This document shows, piece after piece, positions 34,581 through 43,651 of a stretch of DNA of 64,000 nt (the first letter of the stretch is position 1; the number at the start of each line of letters is the position of its first letter). The stretch is from assembly GCF_900110675.1 (NCBI RefSeq), contig NZ_FOEN01000004.1, positions 74,294 to 138,293 of the forward strand, read 5' to 3'. The notes under the pieces were generated by a model, which saw only the letters and a list, made by a program, of their open reading frames with translations, was not told the origin of the DNA and did not search any database. Made by a program: the position numbers and the translations under genes. Source of the stretch: Ignavigranum ruoffiae (GTDB lineage Bacteria; Bacillota; Bacilli; Lactobacillales; Aerococcaceae).

Positions 34581-37016
34581 ATGAAATTATTAGCCATCGT
34601 AGGCACCAATGCCGAACATTCTTATAACCGGAAATTATTAAAATTTATGCAAGGGCATTTCGAAGAAGAAGCTGACATTGACATTCTTGAAATTAAAGAT
34701 GTCCCTTTGTTTAATGCCAGTCAAGACCAAACCGATTCCCCTATCATCCAATCCATTCAAGCTAATATTAATCAAGCGGATGGTGTCATTATTGCCACGC
34801 CTGAACATAACCATTCGATTCCGTCGGCCTTAAAGAGTTTAATTGAATGGTTGTCCTATCAAATTCATCCCTTAGATGGTAAACCTGTTATGATTGTGGG
34901 CGCTTCTTATGATGTTCAAGGATCTTCCAGAGCCCAATTACACTTACGGCAAATTTTGGATGCACCTGGGGTTAATGCCAGTGTGATGCCGGGCAATGAA
35001 TTCTTATTAGGTCGGGCCCATCAAGCCTTTACCGATCAAGGTCAATTGGCTGATGCCGGCACGATTAAGTTCTTGGAAACCTGCTTTAAGAAATTCTTGC
35101 GTTTTGTCGAAGTGGCCAATTTATTGGCCCTACCTGAGGAGATTAGTTTCGAGCCGGGCAATTATCAAGTGACCGCTGTCGGACATAATGGGGACTTGCC
35201 AATGACTGTCAGTCTATCTGCAGATCGTATCGAGAAAATTGATATTGATACCCAAGGCGAATCAGAAGGTATCGCTGATGTGGCCTTTAGCCGAATTCCG
35301 CAAGCGATCATTGAAGGACAAACCTTAAATGTTGACGTGGTTTCAGGGGCAACGGTTACCAGTCAAGGTGTAGTTGACGGGGTGGCCAAGGCCATCGAGT
35401 TAGCCGGGGCCGATCCTGAGATAATGCGTAAAAGACCAAAATCTTATCGCAAAGCTAGCAATCCGCCACAAGAAATGGAGACCGACGTGGTTGTTATTGG
35501 TGCTGGTGGCGCCGGACTCAGTGCAGCTGCTAGTGTCTTACAAGCTGGTAAACAAGTCATTGTTGTCGAGAAATTCCCCGCTGTTGGCGGCAACACCATT
35601 CGTACCGGAGGTCCGATGAATGCGGCCGATCCAGAGTGGCAGAAGAATTTTGCTGATTTACCAGGAGAGGCCCACCGTCTAGCTGAAGTATTAGAGATAG
35701 ATCTCAATGAGATTGATAAAGAATATCAAGCGGACTTTACAGCTTTAAAAGAAGAAATTCAAACCTATTTAGCGCATAAAAAAGCTGGCCAAGACTATTT
35801 ATTCGACTCCGCCTTATGGCACCGAATTCAAACCTACCTGGGTGGTAAGCGTCAAGATTTGCAAGGGAATCGAATCTATGGCAATTATGATTTGGTGAAA
35901 GTCTTGACTGATCGAGCGCTTGACTCGGTCAAGTGGTTGAGTGAGATTGGCGTAGAGTTCGATATGGAACATGTAGAAATGCCAGTGGGGGCGCTCTGGC
36001 GTCGAGGCCACAAACCGCTGAAGAATCAGGGCTATGCATTTGTAGCAGCCTTGAAAGACTTTGTTCAAAGTCATGGTGGCAAGATTATCACGGATACTGC
36101 TGTCCAAGAATTATTAGTAGAAAACAATCAAGTCATCGGCGTCAAGGCAACTGCTACTGATCAAAGTCAGTTAATCATTCGAGCAAAAGCAGTTATTATT
36201 GCTTCGGGTGGTTTTGGAGCCAATACGAAGATGCTGAAAGAATATAATACATATTGGCCTGAAATTGATGATGATATAAAGACATCCAATTCACCAGCGA
36301 TTACCGGTGACGGCATTCGTCTAGGGCAAAGTGTGGGAGCAGATTTAGTCGGAATGGGCTTTTCTCAAATGATGCCCGTCTCCGATCCTAATGATGGTAG
36401 TCTCTTCTCTGGCTTACAAGTTCCACCAGCCAATTTCCTAATGGTCAATCAATCTGGACGTCGTTTTGTGAATGAATATGCGGGTCGGGATACTCTCACC
36501 CTAGCCGCTATGGAAAACGGAGGCCTATTCTATCTGATTGGTGACCAAGAGATTGCCAAAACAGCTTACAATACGAATCAAGAGAAATTAGACCGGCAAG
36601 TTGAAGAGGGGACTTTATATCGTGCCGATAGTCTGGAAGAATTAGCTCAACAAATTGGTATGGATCCTCAAGTCTTGACACAGACGGTTAAGACCTATAA
36701 TTCTTATGTCGATGCAGGATCTGACCCCGATTTCGGCAAGGATGTCTTTGATTTGAAAGTCGAGCACGCTCCATATTATGCCACGCCAAGAAAACCTGCT
36801 GTCCATCACACCATGGGAGGCTTACGCATTGATCCACAAACCCATGTTTTGCAAGCAGATGGTCAAGTCATTCCAGGCTTGTATGCTGCCGGTGAGGTTG
36901 CTGGTGGGATTCATGCAGGAAATCGTTTAGGCGGAAATTCCTTAACCGATATCTTTACCTTTGGTCGCATCGCTGGCCAAATGGCGGTGGAAGAACATGT
37001 CTCTAATGATAAATAA
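34581..37016 (+). CDS. Three-domain flavoprotein reductase (FMN_red + FMN_bind + FAD_binding_2)
   Basis: 811 residues. Residues 1-190 are an NADPH-dependent FMN reductase domain; about 195-275 an FMN_bind domain with DVVSGATV (Asp252 to Thr258), the ApbE target where FMN is joined to Thr258; about 300-805 a flavocytochrome-c/fumarate-reductase domain with GAGGAG (307-312), [11 protein letters not shown] (the catalytic Arg of fumarate reductases) and [10 protein letters not shown]. The enzyme probably moves NAD(P)H electrons to an unsaturated acid. The HPT substrate motif of Shewanella fumarate reductase is replaced by QMMPVSDP, so the acceptor may not be fumarate. The protein lacks a signal peptide and is cytosolic. 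No apbE is present here. Confidence 0.9.
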   Translation: MKLLAIVGTNAEHSYNRKLLKFMQGHFEEEADIDILEIKDVPLFNASQDQTDSPIIQSIQANINQADGVIIATPEHNHSIPSALKSLIEWLSYQIHPLDGKPVMIVGASYDVQGSSRAQLHLRQILDAPGVNASVMPGNEFLLGRAHQAFTDQGQLADAGTIKFLETCFKKFLRFVEVANLLALPEEISFEPGNYQVTAVGHNGDLPMTVSLSADRIEKIDIDTQGESEGIADVAFSRIPQAIIEGQTLNVDVVSGATVTSQGVVDGVAKAIELAGADPEIMRKRPKSYRKASNPPQEMETDVVVIGAGGAGLSAAASVLQAGKQVIVVEKFPAVGGNTIRTGGPMNAADPEWQKNFADLPGEAHRLAEVLEIDLNEIDKEYQADFTALKEEIQTYLAHKKAGQDYLFDSALWHRIQTYLGGKRQDLQGNRIYGNYDLVKVLTDRALDSVKWLSEIGVEFDMEHVEMPVGALWRRGHKPLKNQGYAFVAALKDFVQSHGGKIITDTAVQELLVENNQVIGVKATATDQSQLIIRAKAVIIASGGFGANTKMLKEYNTYWPEIDDDIKTSNSPAITGDGIRLGQSVGADLVGMGFSQMMPVSDPNDGSLFSGLQVPPANFLMVNQSGRRFVNEYAGRDTLTLAAMENGGLFYLIGDQEIAKTAYNTNQEKLDRQVEEGTLYRADSLEELAQQIGMDPQVLTQTVKTYNSYVDAGSDPDFGKDVFDLKVEHAPYYATPRKPAVHHTMGGLRIDPQTHVLQADGQVIPGLYAAGEVAGGIHAGNRLGGNSLTDIFTFGRIAGQMAVEEHVSNDK

Positions 37017-37048
37017 TTATAAATAGATTTAATGAGTGTTCAATAAAT

Positions 37049-37094
37049 AATCCACCCAGTCAGACTAGAAACTTAGGCGACGGGGTGGATTTTT
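37049..37094 (+). terminator. Terminator after the flavoprotein gene
   Basis: AATCCACCC (37049-37057) pairs with GGGTGGATT (37083-37091), followed by Ts to 37094. The large loop has further weak pairing. Confidence 0.75.
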
Positions 37095-37128
37095 ATCTTT
37101 ATGATTATTTTTGCAACTAGCGGAGCTT

Positions 37129-37947
37129 TTAAGCGACTTTTTCGATAAAGCTTTGAATCTCGTGATTAACGGCCCAAGGGTTGTCATTATTGGCAATGTG
37201 GCCCGCAAAAGGAATGATACGGAGTGGAATATGTTCCAAAACATTCCAAATTAGCGAATAGTACATCATAATTCCGAAGCAGTCAAATTGACCTAATAGT
37301 AGCAGTGTCGGATGTTGGCGTTTAATATCCCGATTTTCATTGATAATCGCTTGATAGGCTGCTAGACAGATCCGACGTAAATCGGCTGCAGAATAGGGTT
37401 GCAACCATTTCATCATGCGCTGATAAGTCATCGGAGTGAAGGCAGCAAATAAGCCGGTAAAGGCGGTGTACCAGGTTTCGGGAATTTGCCAAGGGTTGGT
37501 CAGACTGGTCAGACTTGACATGCTGGGTTCAAAGAACTGCATCAGACGCTTATCCGGATAATAACGCCTTCCGTAAGGCGCTGTATCAATGCCGATAAAG
37601 GCTTTGACCCGGTCTGGATAGCGGTCAGCAAATTCTTGAGAGAAGAAGCCCCCCAGAGATTGTCCTACTAATATCACTTGATCAATGCCTTCTTTATCAA
37701 GAATGCCCTGCATAATCTCAGCGCTAGCTCTTAAGGTAAAGCCCGTACATTCTTTAGAAAGTCCATGGAGGGGTAAATCCCAGGTAATAATATTATAGTC
37801 CTTGGCAAAATATTTAATTTGTGGGTCAAAAGTTTCATGATTAATTAAGACCCCATGGGTAAAAACTAGAGTGGGACGATTGGCATCGATTTTACTCAGC
37901 CAATAATGGATATCGCCTAAATCTGAGTGAAAAATAAGGTGTTCCAT
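37129..37947 (-). CDS. Alpha/beta-fold hydrolase (paralogue of the 45256 gene)
   Basis: 272 residues. THGVL near the N-terminus, the TWDLPLHG strand, the nucleophile elbow GQSLGG, a late LLLGQFDCFG (acid) and a final FAGHIANNDNPWAVN (His) give a complete catalytic set. The protein matches the product of the gene at 45256 over its whole length, including the PLHG and HPTLLLLG segments, so the two are paralogues about 7 kb apart. Substrate unknown. A GGAG site precedes the start. It lies convergent to the flavoprotein gene. Confidence 0.87.
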   Translation of the reverse strand: MEHLIFHSDLGDIHYWLSKIDANRPTLVFTHGVLINHETFDPQIKYFAKDYNIITWDLPLHGLSKECTGFTLRASAEIMQGILDKEGIDQVILVGQSLGGFFSQEFADRYPDRVKAFIGIDTAPYGRRYYPDKRLMQFFEPSMSSLTSLTNPWQIPETWYTAFTGLFAAFTPMTYQRMMKWLQPYSAADLRRICLAAYQAIINENRDIKRQHPTLLLLGQFDCFGIMMYYSLIWNVLEHIPLRIIPFAGHIANNDNPWAVNHEIQSFIEKVA

Positions 37948-38132
37948 GAGACACTCCTTTTCTATCTAATCGCAATTTGTTTTCATCTTAATTCAATAAT
38001 TATAGCATATTAAGATTAAATAATGATGAGAATCTCTTAAAGTCTTAATGAAAGCCCTTTCTATGATTTTGGTGGCTAATTAGCTAGTTCGACTGCTATA
38101 ATAAATATATTGAAGATAGAAAGGGAGATGAC

Positions 38133-38666
38133 ATGGCATTCGAACCTGTCGCAAAATATTTTAGCCAAGTTAATTTAGATAATCGAATCCAGCGTTTCGC
38201 TCGAAATACTGAATCTGTCGAAGAAGCTGCAGAATGGGTTGGAACAGATCTGGGCAGTATTGCTAAGTCCATAATCTTTTATCATGGCGATCGCTTAGTT
38301 ATGGTAGTTTGTTCCAGTGATGATAAGATTGACTCGGACAAATTCCAACTTCATTTCGGTATACCGGCTGAGATGTTAGAAGATGAGAAAGTTTTCGATC
38401 GAGTGGGACACGTTGTCGGCGGAGTCTGCCCATTTAATTTGCCTGATGACGTCGATGTATATCTAGATATGAGTTTACGACGCTATCCTTGGGTTTATCC
38501 GGCGGCGGGCAGCCGAGATACCGTTATTCGCTTGAGTCCTGAAGAATTATTTACCCATAGTGGCGCTAAATCCTGGAAATACCTAGCCGTCGGCAGTGAT
38601 CACTATGGTCGGAACGATTTACATTTTAGTCAAATCAAGGACTATGCCGATGATTTAATAGATTGA
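38133..38666 (+). CDS. YbaK/ProX-type aminoacyl-tRNA deacylase
   Basis: 177 residues of the YbaK/EbsC editing-domain family. The conserved lysine is in IAKSIIF (near residue 48), and GGVCPFNLPDDVDVYLD carries the family's GG-x-C/S-P-F motif. Stand-alone members remove mischarged amino acids from tRNA(Pro) or tRNA(Cys). The protein has the usual single-domain length. AAGGGAG precedes the start, and the region just before has a possible TATAAT-like -10 at about 38098. It is monocistronic and followed by a 490-bp region of repeats. Confidence 0.87.
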   Translation: MAFEPVAKYFSQVNLDNRIQRFARNTESVEEAAEWVGTDLGSIAKSIIFYHGDRLVMVVCSSDDKIDSDKFQLHFGIPAEMLEDEKVFDRVGHVVGGVCPFNLPDDVDVYLDMSLRRYPWVYPAAGSRDTVIRLSPEELFTHSGAKSWKYLAVGSDHYGRNDLHFSQIKDYADDLID

Positions 38667-38693
38667 TAGGCAGCCCAGTATTGATCAGCCCAA

Positions 38694-38922
38694 TTCAAGA
38701 CCTAACAGAAAACCTTATTATAAATTGTTTTAAAAGTTTTTTCACGTTATAGTGTCTTTAACAAAGAGTTAAAATTGGTGTTTAATGCAGGATAGCATAA
38801 AAGCAATATTTACTATTCCGCTTCAAGGCCTAACAAAAAATCTCATTAGATATTGTGTTAAAAGTTTTTGCCTTTCCTGTGTCTTGATCAAAGATTTAGA
38901 TGATTGTTTAATAAAGGACAGC
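38694..38922 (+). repeat. Imperfect tandem direct repeat, two copies of about 102 bp
   Basis: Copy 1 is 38694-38796 and copy 2 is 38822-38922, a period of 128 bp. Both start TTCAAG-x-CCTAACA, share TTAAAAGTTTTT and GTGTCTT in the middle and end GTTTAAT-xx-AGGA-x-AGC. Differences are spread along the unit, so the duplication is old or under selection. Confidence 0.7.
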
Positions 38923-38941
38923 TTTCAACAAAATATAGTAG

Positions 38942-39113
38942 CCAAAAACAAAGATCGAATCCGCAGTACCCGCAAGAATGAAGAAGATCCACGTAGCTTA
39001 TCAGCTCTTGCAATAAGTTGCTTAGAGCTGGTCTAGTGGATCTAGTCTGGAAAAGCGTGAGCTTTGAAGGACGGTCTCTTGCTAGTACACGGATTCGATT
39101 GTTTTGTTTTTGG
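38942..39113. ncRNA. 172-nt fold-back element: candidate structured RNA or MITE
   Basis: The outer arms 38942-38969 and 39085-39113 are complementary over about 28 bp with one small bulge. Inside, helices pair 38972-38977 with 39077-39082, 38986-38992 with 39036-39042, 39002-39007 with 39025-39030 and 39010-39013 with 39018-39021. A side hairpin AAAGC-GTGA-GCTTT (39052-39065) has a GNRA loop. I do not recognise it as SRP RNA, 6S RNA, a T-box or another known RNA. No coding capacity. Confidence 0.6.
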
Positions 39114-39158
39114 GATGTAAAATTTTAGTTACTGCAAAAGTTAAACTTAAATCACAAA

Positions 39159-40718
39159 TTAATCTACTTTTACAATCGCAATATCTTCAATAAATGGACA
39201 GCGTTCTACCAAAGCATCTACCGCTTCGGCATCTATCGGTGTGTCTAATTCTAACAGGGTAATGGCAGGACCATTAATCTTAGCACGGTGATTCGCCATT
39301 AAAGAAATATTTGAATTTTGTTCTACGATAAATTGAGTCAATTTGGCAATCACGCCGATACGGTCTTGGTGTTTAATGACCAAGGTAAATTTTTCTCCTG
39401 AGAAATGCATCTTATGATCATTCAGCGATTGAATTTCAATCTTACCTCCACCAATGGACGAACCAATAATTTGGACTTGTTTGTTAGGACCAAAAAGATG
39501 AATGCGTACTGTATTGGGATGATAATGGCCTAGATTTTTTTCGATGAAATTATATTTTAGGCCTCTTTCTTCGGCAAGTTCTTTTGCCCGGCCAATATTA
39601 GGGTCCTTGGTATTGCAGCCTAGAATACCGGCAATTAAGGCTAAGTCTGTTCCATGTCCTTGATAGGTCTTAGCGAAAGAGTCCATTAAAGTAAAAACAA
39701 CCTCTTCAGGTTCTTCACCTAAGAGTTGGCGCGCCACATTGGCAATCCGTACCGCTCCTGCAGTATGCGAAGATGAAGGACCGACCATGACTGGGCCAAT
39801 AATTTCATAGGCTGAATGGTATTCAGCAATATCAAAAGCTGAAGCAGAACCAAAAATTCTCTCTTTAATCTCTTTTCCGGTTGGTGTGCCGGCTAAGCCG
39901 CCGATGCCGGTTTCTCTTAAAGAAGCAGGAAGTTCATTACCAATCGCATCCATAGCATCTATGACTTCATCAGGTGGAATAATGGATACCACTCCGGCTA
40001 AGGCCATATCGGCTGCGGCCATGGCCGTTAAAGCGTGGAGTCCATTTCTAGTAATACATGGAACTTCTACGAGACCCGCGACAGGATCACAAACCAGACC
40101 TAAGGAGTTCTTAAGGGCCAAACCAACTGCATTTGCAGCTTGACTTGGATTTCCTCCGTGTAATTCAACTAAAGCACCCGCAGCCATGGCGGTGGCAGAG
40201 CCAATCTCTGCTTGGCAACCCCCTTGAGCTCCAGAAATCGAAGCGCGGTTGGCAATAACTAAGCCCAGTGCTGAAGCGGTAAACATGACTTTAATAATTT
40301 GGTCTCGGCTAAATTCTCCCGAATCAAGGGCATGAACCAAGACAGCGGGCAGAATCCCTGCTGATCCCGCCGTTGGCGTGGCTACAATCCGGCCCATGGA
40401 TGCATTGACTTCATTCACGGCCATGGCATTAGCGACTACCTGTAAAGAAACAGGATTGACAATTGAAGCTTGTTCTTGAATATAACGGGATAATTTATAA
40501 CCATCACCACCAGCAATGCCGGTGCGGGTCATGGTAACTTCTTCGGTCCCTTTGCGGACGGATTCAATCATTACCTGAAGTTGTTGATCCATGGTGGCTA
40601 GTAATTCTTCTTCGGGAATGCCTTCAGCCTCAACTTCGGTATCCAACATCACTTGATAAATCGGTTGTTGGCGTTGTGAACACAATTGAATCAGTTCATT
40701 TAAACTGGTAAAAGACAT
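39159..40718 (-). CDS. Single-chain L-serine dehydratase in alpha-beta-ACT order
   Basis: 519 residues. Residues 1-290 are the catalytic alpha domain: TMTRTGIAGGDG, ATPTAGSAGILPAVL and likely [4Fe-4S] ligands Cys168 (GAQGGCQAEIG), Cys210 and Cys221 (VCDPVAGLVEVPC). Residues 295-440 are the beta domain, with GPSSSHT at 313-319, and an ACT domain (KHQDRIGVIAKLTQFI) ends the protein. It deaminates L-serine to pyruvate and ammonia. Bacilli usually have two genes, and E. coli SdaA has the order beta-alpha, so this order is unusual. The frame is open to 40886, but ATG 40718 follows AAGGAGG. Confidence 0.93.
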   Translation of the reverse strand: MSFTSLNELIQLCSQRQQPIYQVMLDTEVEAEGIPEEELLATMDQQLQVMIESVRKGTEEVTMTRTGIAGGDGYKLSRYIQEQASIVNPVSLQVVANAMAVNEVNASMGRIVATPTAGSAGILPAVLVHALDSGEFSRDQIIKVMFTASALGLVIANRASISGAQGGCQAEIGSATAMAAGALVELHGGNPSQAANAVGLALKNSLGLVCDPVAGLVEVPCITRNGLHALTAMAAADMALAGVVSIIPPDEVIDAMDAIGNELPASLRETGIGGLAGTPTGKEIKERIFGSASAFDIAEYHSAYEIIGPVMVGPSSSHTAGAVRIANVARQLLGEEPEEVVFTLMDSFAKTYQGHGTDLALIAGILGCNTKDPNIGRAKELAEERGLKYNFIEKNLGHYHPNTVRIHLFGPNKQVQIIGSSIGGGKIEIQSLNDHKMHFSGEKFTLVIKHQDRIGVIAKLTQFIVEQNSNISLMANHRAKINGPAITLLELDTPIDAEAVDALVERCPFIEDIAIVKVD

Positions 40719-40864
40719 GATCTGCCTCCTTATATGATTCTTGATTTGCGGATTATAGCTGTATCTTATCACTGAAAGCGAATAAAAAGAAGTGACTTTC
40801 AACGAATTAATCAACTTCTCATCTTGTGCTAAGATACACATTAATATGTTAGGGAATATATGTT

Positions 40865-40892
40865 TTGAAGATTCCTTCCTTCTCATTATAAT
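40865..40892 (+). promoter_or_regulatory. Promoter of the DUF2382 stress-protein gene
   Basis: TTGAAG (40865-40870), a 16-bp spacer and TATAAT (40887-40892). No sigma-B-like GTTT/GGGTAT pair was seen. On the other strand ATTATA at 40752-40757 is a -10 candidate for the serine dehydratase gene. Confidence 0.5.
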
Positions 40893-40999
40893 AAAGTTAT
40901 AGTAAATGATGAAAGAGTCATTTATTAGTCGTTAGTTTTTTGTCATGACAAGAACATGTTGGAACGAGAGAGATTGGTAAAGAAAAGGAGAGAAAAATC

Positions 41000-41896
41000 A
41001 TGGTCAATAGATTTGTATATGGTACTTACCCGAATGCAGATGCAGCCGATAAGGCAATTAATGAACTAATCAACCGTGGTGTAGATCCTAGTGCTATCCA
41101 TTTAGCCGCCAACCCTGATGTTTTAGACCGTTTAGATACTAATATTAACGTCATTGATTCCACAGAACTTGCCCATGGGGCTCAGGAAGATAAACGTTCT
41201 TGGTTTGACAAATTATTTGGTATTGATCAACCTGAGGCAGCTGAGGAAGAAATTGACTATACTGCTTATCAAGATTCCTTTGACCGAGAAGAAATACTTG
41301 TCTTGGTAGATAGTCACTATGAAGCAGATGCCTATCGAATGGGTGAGGCCGGTGTCGATGGGATGAATTTCAAAGAGCCTCTCGATCAAAGAGCTGATGT
41401 GACTGCAATCGATGGCAATCCTCATTATCGTGAGAAAGATTTTGCTAGTCATGACGAACTTTCTAAACGAGACCAAGATGACATCGCTTATAGTAATAAA
41501 GATGTCGATACTGAAACAATTCGCCTACATGAGGAACGATTAAGACCTAGAACGGTCGAACATGATGCCGGTGAAGTAAAGATTAGTAAAGAAGTGGTTG
41601 AAGAAACCCAAACAGTAGAAGTTCCTATCCGTCGCGAAGAAGTTCATATTACGCGGACCAATCATCCAACCGATGTTGATGCGGATGCAGACCACCAATT
41701 TACTGAAGAAACGATAGTAGTTCCGGTATCAGAAGAAGAAGTTGTAGTAGATAAAGATGTTGTTGTGACCGATGAATTGAATGTTGATCGGGTACAAAAG
41801 ACGGATTATGAGACAGTTTCCGATACCACTCGCCGTGAAGAAATCAATGTTGATGGTGATGTGGATATTGAAGATGAAGACCGATTAAATTTGTAA
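41000..41896 (+). CDS. YflT-like/DUF2382 (YsnF/AvaK) stress-associated protein
   Basis: 298 residues. The N-terminal part (1 to about 110) resembles the YflT/general-stress-protein-17M domain, with RFVYGTYPNADAADKAINEL. The C-terminal part (about 175-290) is a DUF2382 domain: LHEERLRPRTVEHDAGEVKI, VPIRREEVHITR and TIVVPVSEEEVVV. A charged, acidic linker joins them. Such proteins are made in stress or stationary phase, and DUF2382 is predicted to form beta-rich repeats; no reaction is known. No signal peptide. AAAGGAG precedes the start. It is monocistronic and is followed by a structured element at 41979-42126. Confidence 0.85.
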   Translation: MVNRFVYGTYPNADAADKAINELINRGVDPSAIHLAANPDVLDRLDTNINVIDSTELAHGAQEDKRSWFDKLFGIDQPEAAEEEIDYTAYQDSFDREEILVLVDSHYEADAYRMGEAGVDGMNFKEPLDQRADVTAIDGNPHYREKDFASHDELSKRDQDDIAYSNKDVDTETIRLHEERLRPRTVEHDAGEVKISKEVVEETQTVEVPIRREEVHITRTNHPTDVDADADHQFTEETIVVPVSEEEVVVDKDVVVTDELNVDRVQKTDYETVSDTTRREEINVDGDVDIEDEDRLNL

Positions 41897-42275
41897 CATT
41901 CCCCTAGTTTATCGATAGTCAACATAAATTGAATGAATAACCTATCCTGGCTGACCTAGAACAATAAAAGTTATCAAGCACCGAATAGTTACCCAAGAGC
42001 TTCATGATGATTCATACATATTCTTATCTAACCTTTAAAGCTAATGATGAGTGTCAATGAATCAAATCATGAAATGAAATCCTTAGCGAACAGCTTCTAA
42101 TTCAGGTAATTATTCGGTGTCTTTTTGTTGATTTAGAAGGTTGAAATAATGTTAAATCTACCCTGATATTTAGTTTTCGAAATATTTCCACTTTTAAGAA
42201 CAATGTGCTAAACTAAACAAGGAAAGTGGCTAGGTTTTATTCACTTAGCTTTATTATTTTTTAGGGGGAATTAGT
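41897..42275. other. 379-bp intergenic region upstream of nox
   Basis: It holds a structured element with T-run (41979-42126) and, further downstream, the probable nox promoter (extended -10 TG-C-TAAACT at about 42208-42216). No gene is supported. Confidence 0.65.
41979..42126 (+). ncRNA. Structured RNA element or terminator related to the one at 3006-3125
   Basis: Outer arms 41979-41993 and 42105-42119 pair over 15 bp with one mismatch, and a T-run follows (42122-42126). An inner hairpin pairs 42001-42014 with 42058-42073 and its 3' arm carries the 13-mer TGAATCAAATCAT that is also in the element upstream of pflB. Confidence 0.55.
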
Positions 42276-43628
42276 GTGAAAGTAGTTGTAATTGGTTGTA
42301 CCCATGCGGGGACTTCTGCGGTAAAAACTGTATTAAATGAACATCCAGAGGCCCAAGTAACAGTCTATGAACGTAATGATAATATCTCATTCTTATCTTG
42401 TGGGATTGCTCTGTATGTTGGCGGGGTTGTTAAGGATCCACAAGGATTATTCTATTCTAACCCAGCTGAACTGGCAGAATTGGGAGCAACTGTTAATATG
42501 GAACATGATGTGACTGAAGCTGACTTAAAGGGCAAGACTTTAAAAGTCAAAAACTTAAAGACCGGCGAAGAATTTGAAGATCAATTCGATAAATTAATCT
42601 TAACGACCGGATCTTGGCCAATTATTCCACCATTAGATGGCTTAGACTTAGAAAATGTCCAATTATGTAAGAACTATAATCAAGCTAAGGAAATCTTTGC
42701 CAAGAAAACGGACGCTCAAAAAGTTGTCATTGTTGGTGGCGGTTATATCGGTATTGAATTGGTTGAAGCCTTTAACCTTGAGGGTAAAGAAGTGACCCTA
42801 GTGGATGGCTTAGACCGAATTCTGAATAAATACCTAGATCCCGAATTTACAGATATTTTAGAAAATGATTTACGTGACCGTGGTGTGAATGTTCGCTTAA
42901 ATGAAATGGTTCAACGTTTCGAAGGTAGCAATGGTAAAGTTGAGAAAGTTGTGACCAGTGGCGGAGAGTATGAAGCAGACTTAGTTATCTTATGTGTTGG
43001 CTTCCGTCCAAACAATGATCTCGTGAAAGACCAATTAGAAACCATGCCAAACGGAGCCATCATTGTAGACGATTATATGAAGACTAGTGTTCCAGATGTC
43101 TTCGCGGCTGGAGATAGCTGTGCGGTGAATTACAATCCAAATAATGGTCATGCCTACATTCCTTTAGCAACCAATGCTGTGCGGATGGGAACTTTAGCTG
43201 GTAAAAATATTGACGGCGATAAAGTTAAATATCGTGGAACTCAATCAACGTCTGGTTTACATCTATTCGGTTGGAATATTGGTTCTACCGGTGTCAATGA
43301 AGGATCTGCCAAAGTCTTTGGTTTAGATGTTCGGACCGTTTATGTCGAAGACTTCTACCGTCCAGAATTTATGCCAACGAATGAGAAACTATATATGAAA
43401 TTAGTTTATGAAGTAGGTAGCCAACGAATTATCGGTGGCCAAGTCATGTCTAAATATGACTGTACTGCCTCTGCCAATACTTTATCTTTAGCCATCCAAA
43501 ACAAGATGACCATCGAAGATTTAGCTTATGTTGACTTCTTCTTCCAACCAGTCTTTGACCGTCCATGGAACTATCTTAACATTCTGGCTCAAGCCGCTGT
43601 GGAACAAGAACGCAAATTAGCTGAATAA
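42276..43628 (+). CDS. nox: NADH oxidase (probably H2O-forming), CoA-disulfide-reductase family
   Basis: 450 residues. The FAD site is VVVIGCTHAGTSAVKT, the redox-active Cys42 lies in SFLSCGIALYVGG, the NADH site is VVIVGGGYIGIELVEAF and the second FAD motif is VFAAGDSCAV. A single active-site cysteine of this type is found in water-forming Nox and CoA-disulfide reductases; the HAGT and SCGIALYVGG pattern is that of lactic-acid-bacterial Nox. It regenerates NAD+ and removes oxygen. GTG start with AGGGGGAA upstream. Preferred codon use suggests high expression. A strong long hairpin terminator follows. Confidence 0.92.
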   Translation: MKVVVIGCTHAGTSAVKTVLNEHPEAQVTVYERNDNISFLSCGIALYVGGVVKDPQGLFYSNPAELAELGATVNMEHDVTEADLKGKTLKVKNLKTGEEFEDQFDKLILTTGSWPIIPPLDGLDLENVQLCKNYNQAKEIFAKKTDAQKVVIVGGGYIGIELVEAFNLEGKEVTLVDGLDRILNKYLDPEFTDILENDLRDRGVNVRLNEMVQRFEGSNGKVEKVVTSGGEYEADLVILCVGFRPNNDLVKDQLETMPNGAIIVDDYMKTSVPDVFAAGDSCAVNYNPNNGHAYIPLATNAVRMGTLAGKNIDGDKVKYRGTQSTSGLHLFGWNIGSTGVNEGSAKVFGLDVRTVYVEDFYRPEFMPTNEKLYMKLVYEVGSQRIIGGQVMSKYDCTASANTLSLAIQNKMTIEDLAYVDFFFQPVFDRPWNYLNILAQAAVEQERKLAE

Positions 43629-43651
43629 GTCCATTCATCATAACTTACTAG

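Larger units (their letters stand above)
38667..39158. other. 492-bp intergenic region with repeats and a fold-back element
   Basis: No supported gene. It contains an imperfect tandem direct repeat (38694-38922) and a 172-nt inverted-repeat element (38942-39113). An 83-codon frame at 38785 has no ribosome binding site and spans both repeats. Confidence 0.7.

Noticed and set aside
38785-39036. 83-codon plus-strand frame in the gap after the YbaK gene
   Set aside because: It has no ribosome binding site, spans the second tandem-repeat copy and half of the fold-back element, and has no protein-like composition.
38942-39113. SRP RNA, 6S RNA, tmRNA, T-box or purine riboswitch
   Set aside because: None of the diagnostic motifs (the SRP GGAAG-type tetraloop region, a T-box antiterminator, tmRNA tRNA-like ends) is present.
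40719-40886. N-terminal extension of the serine dehydratase
   Set aside because: The frame stays open upstream, but AAGGAGG sits directly before ATG 40718 and the extension has no match to the family.
2931-42275. CRISPR array formed by the two related elements
   Set aside because: There are only two copies, far apart, without regular spacers or cas genes.
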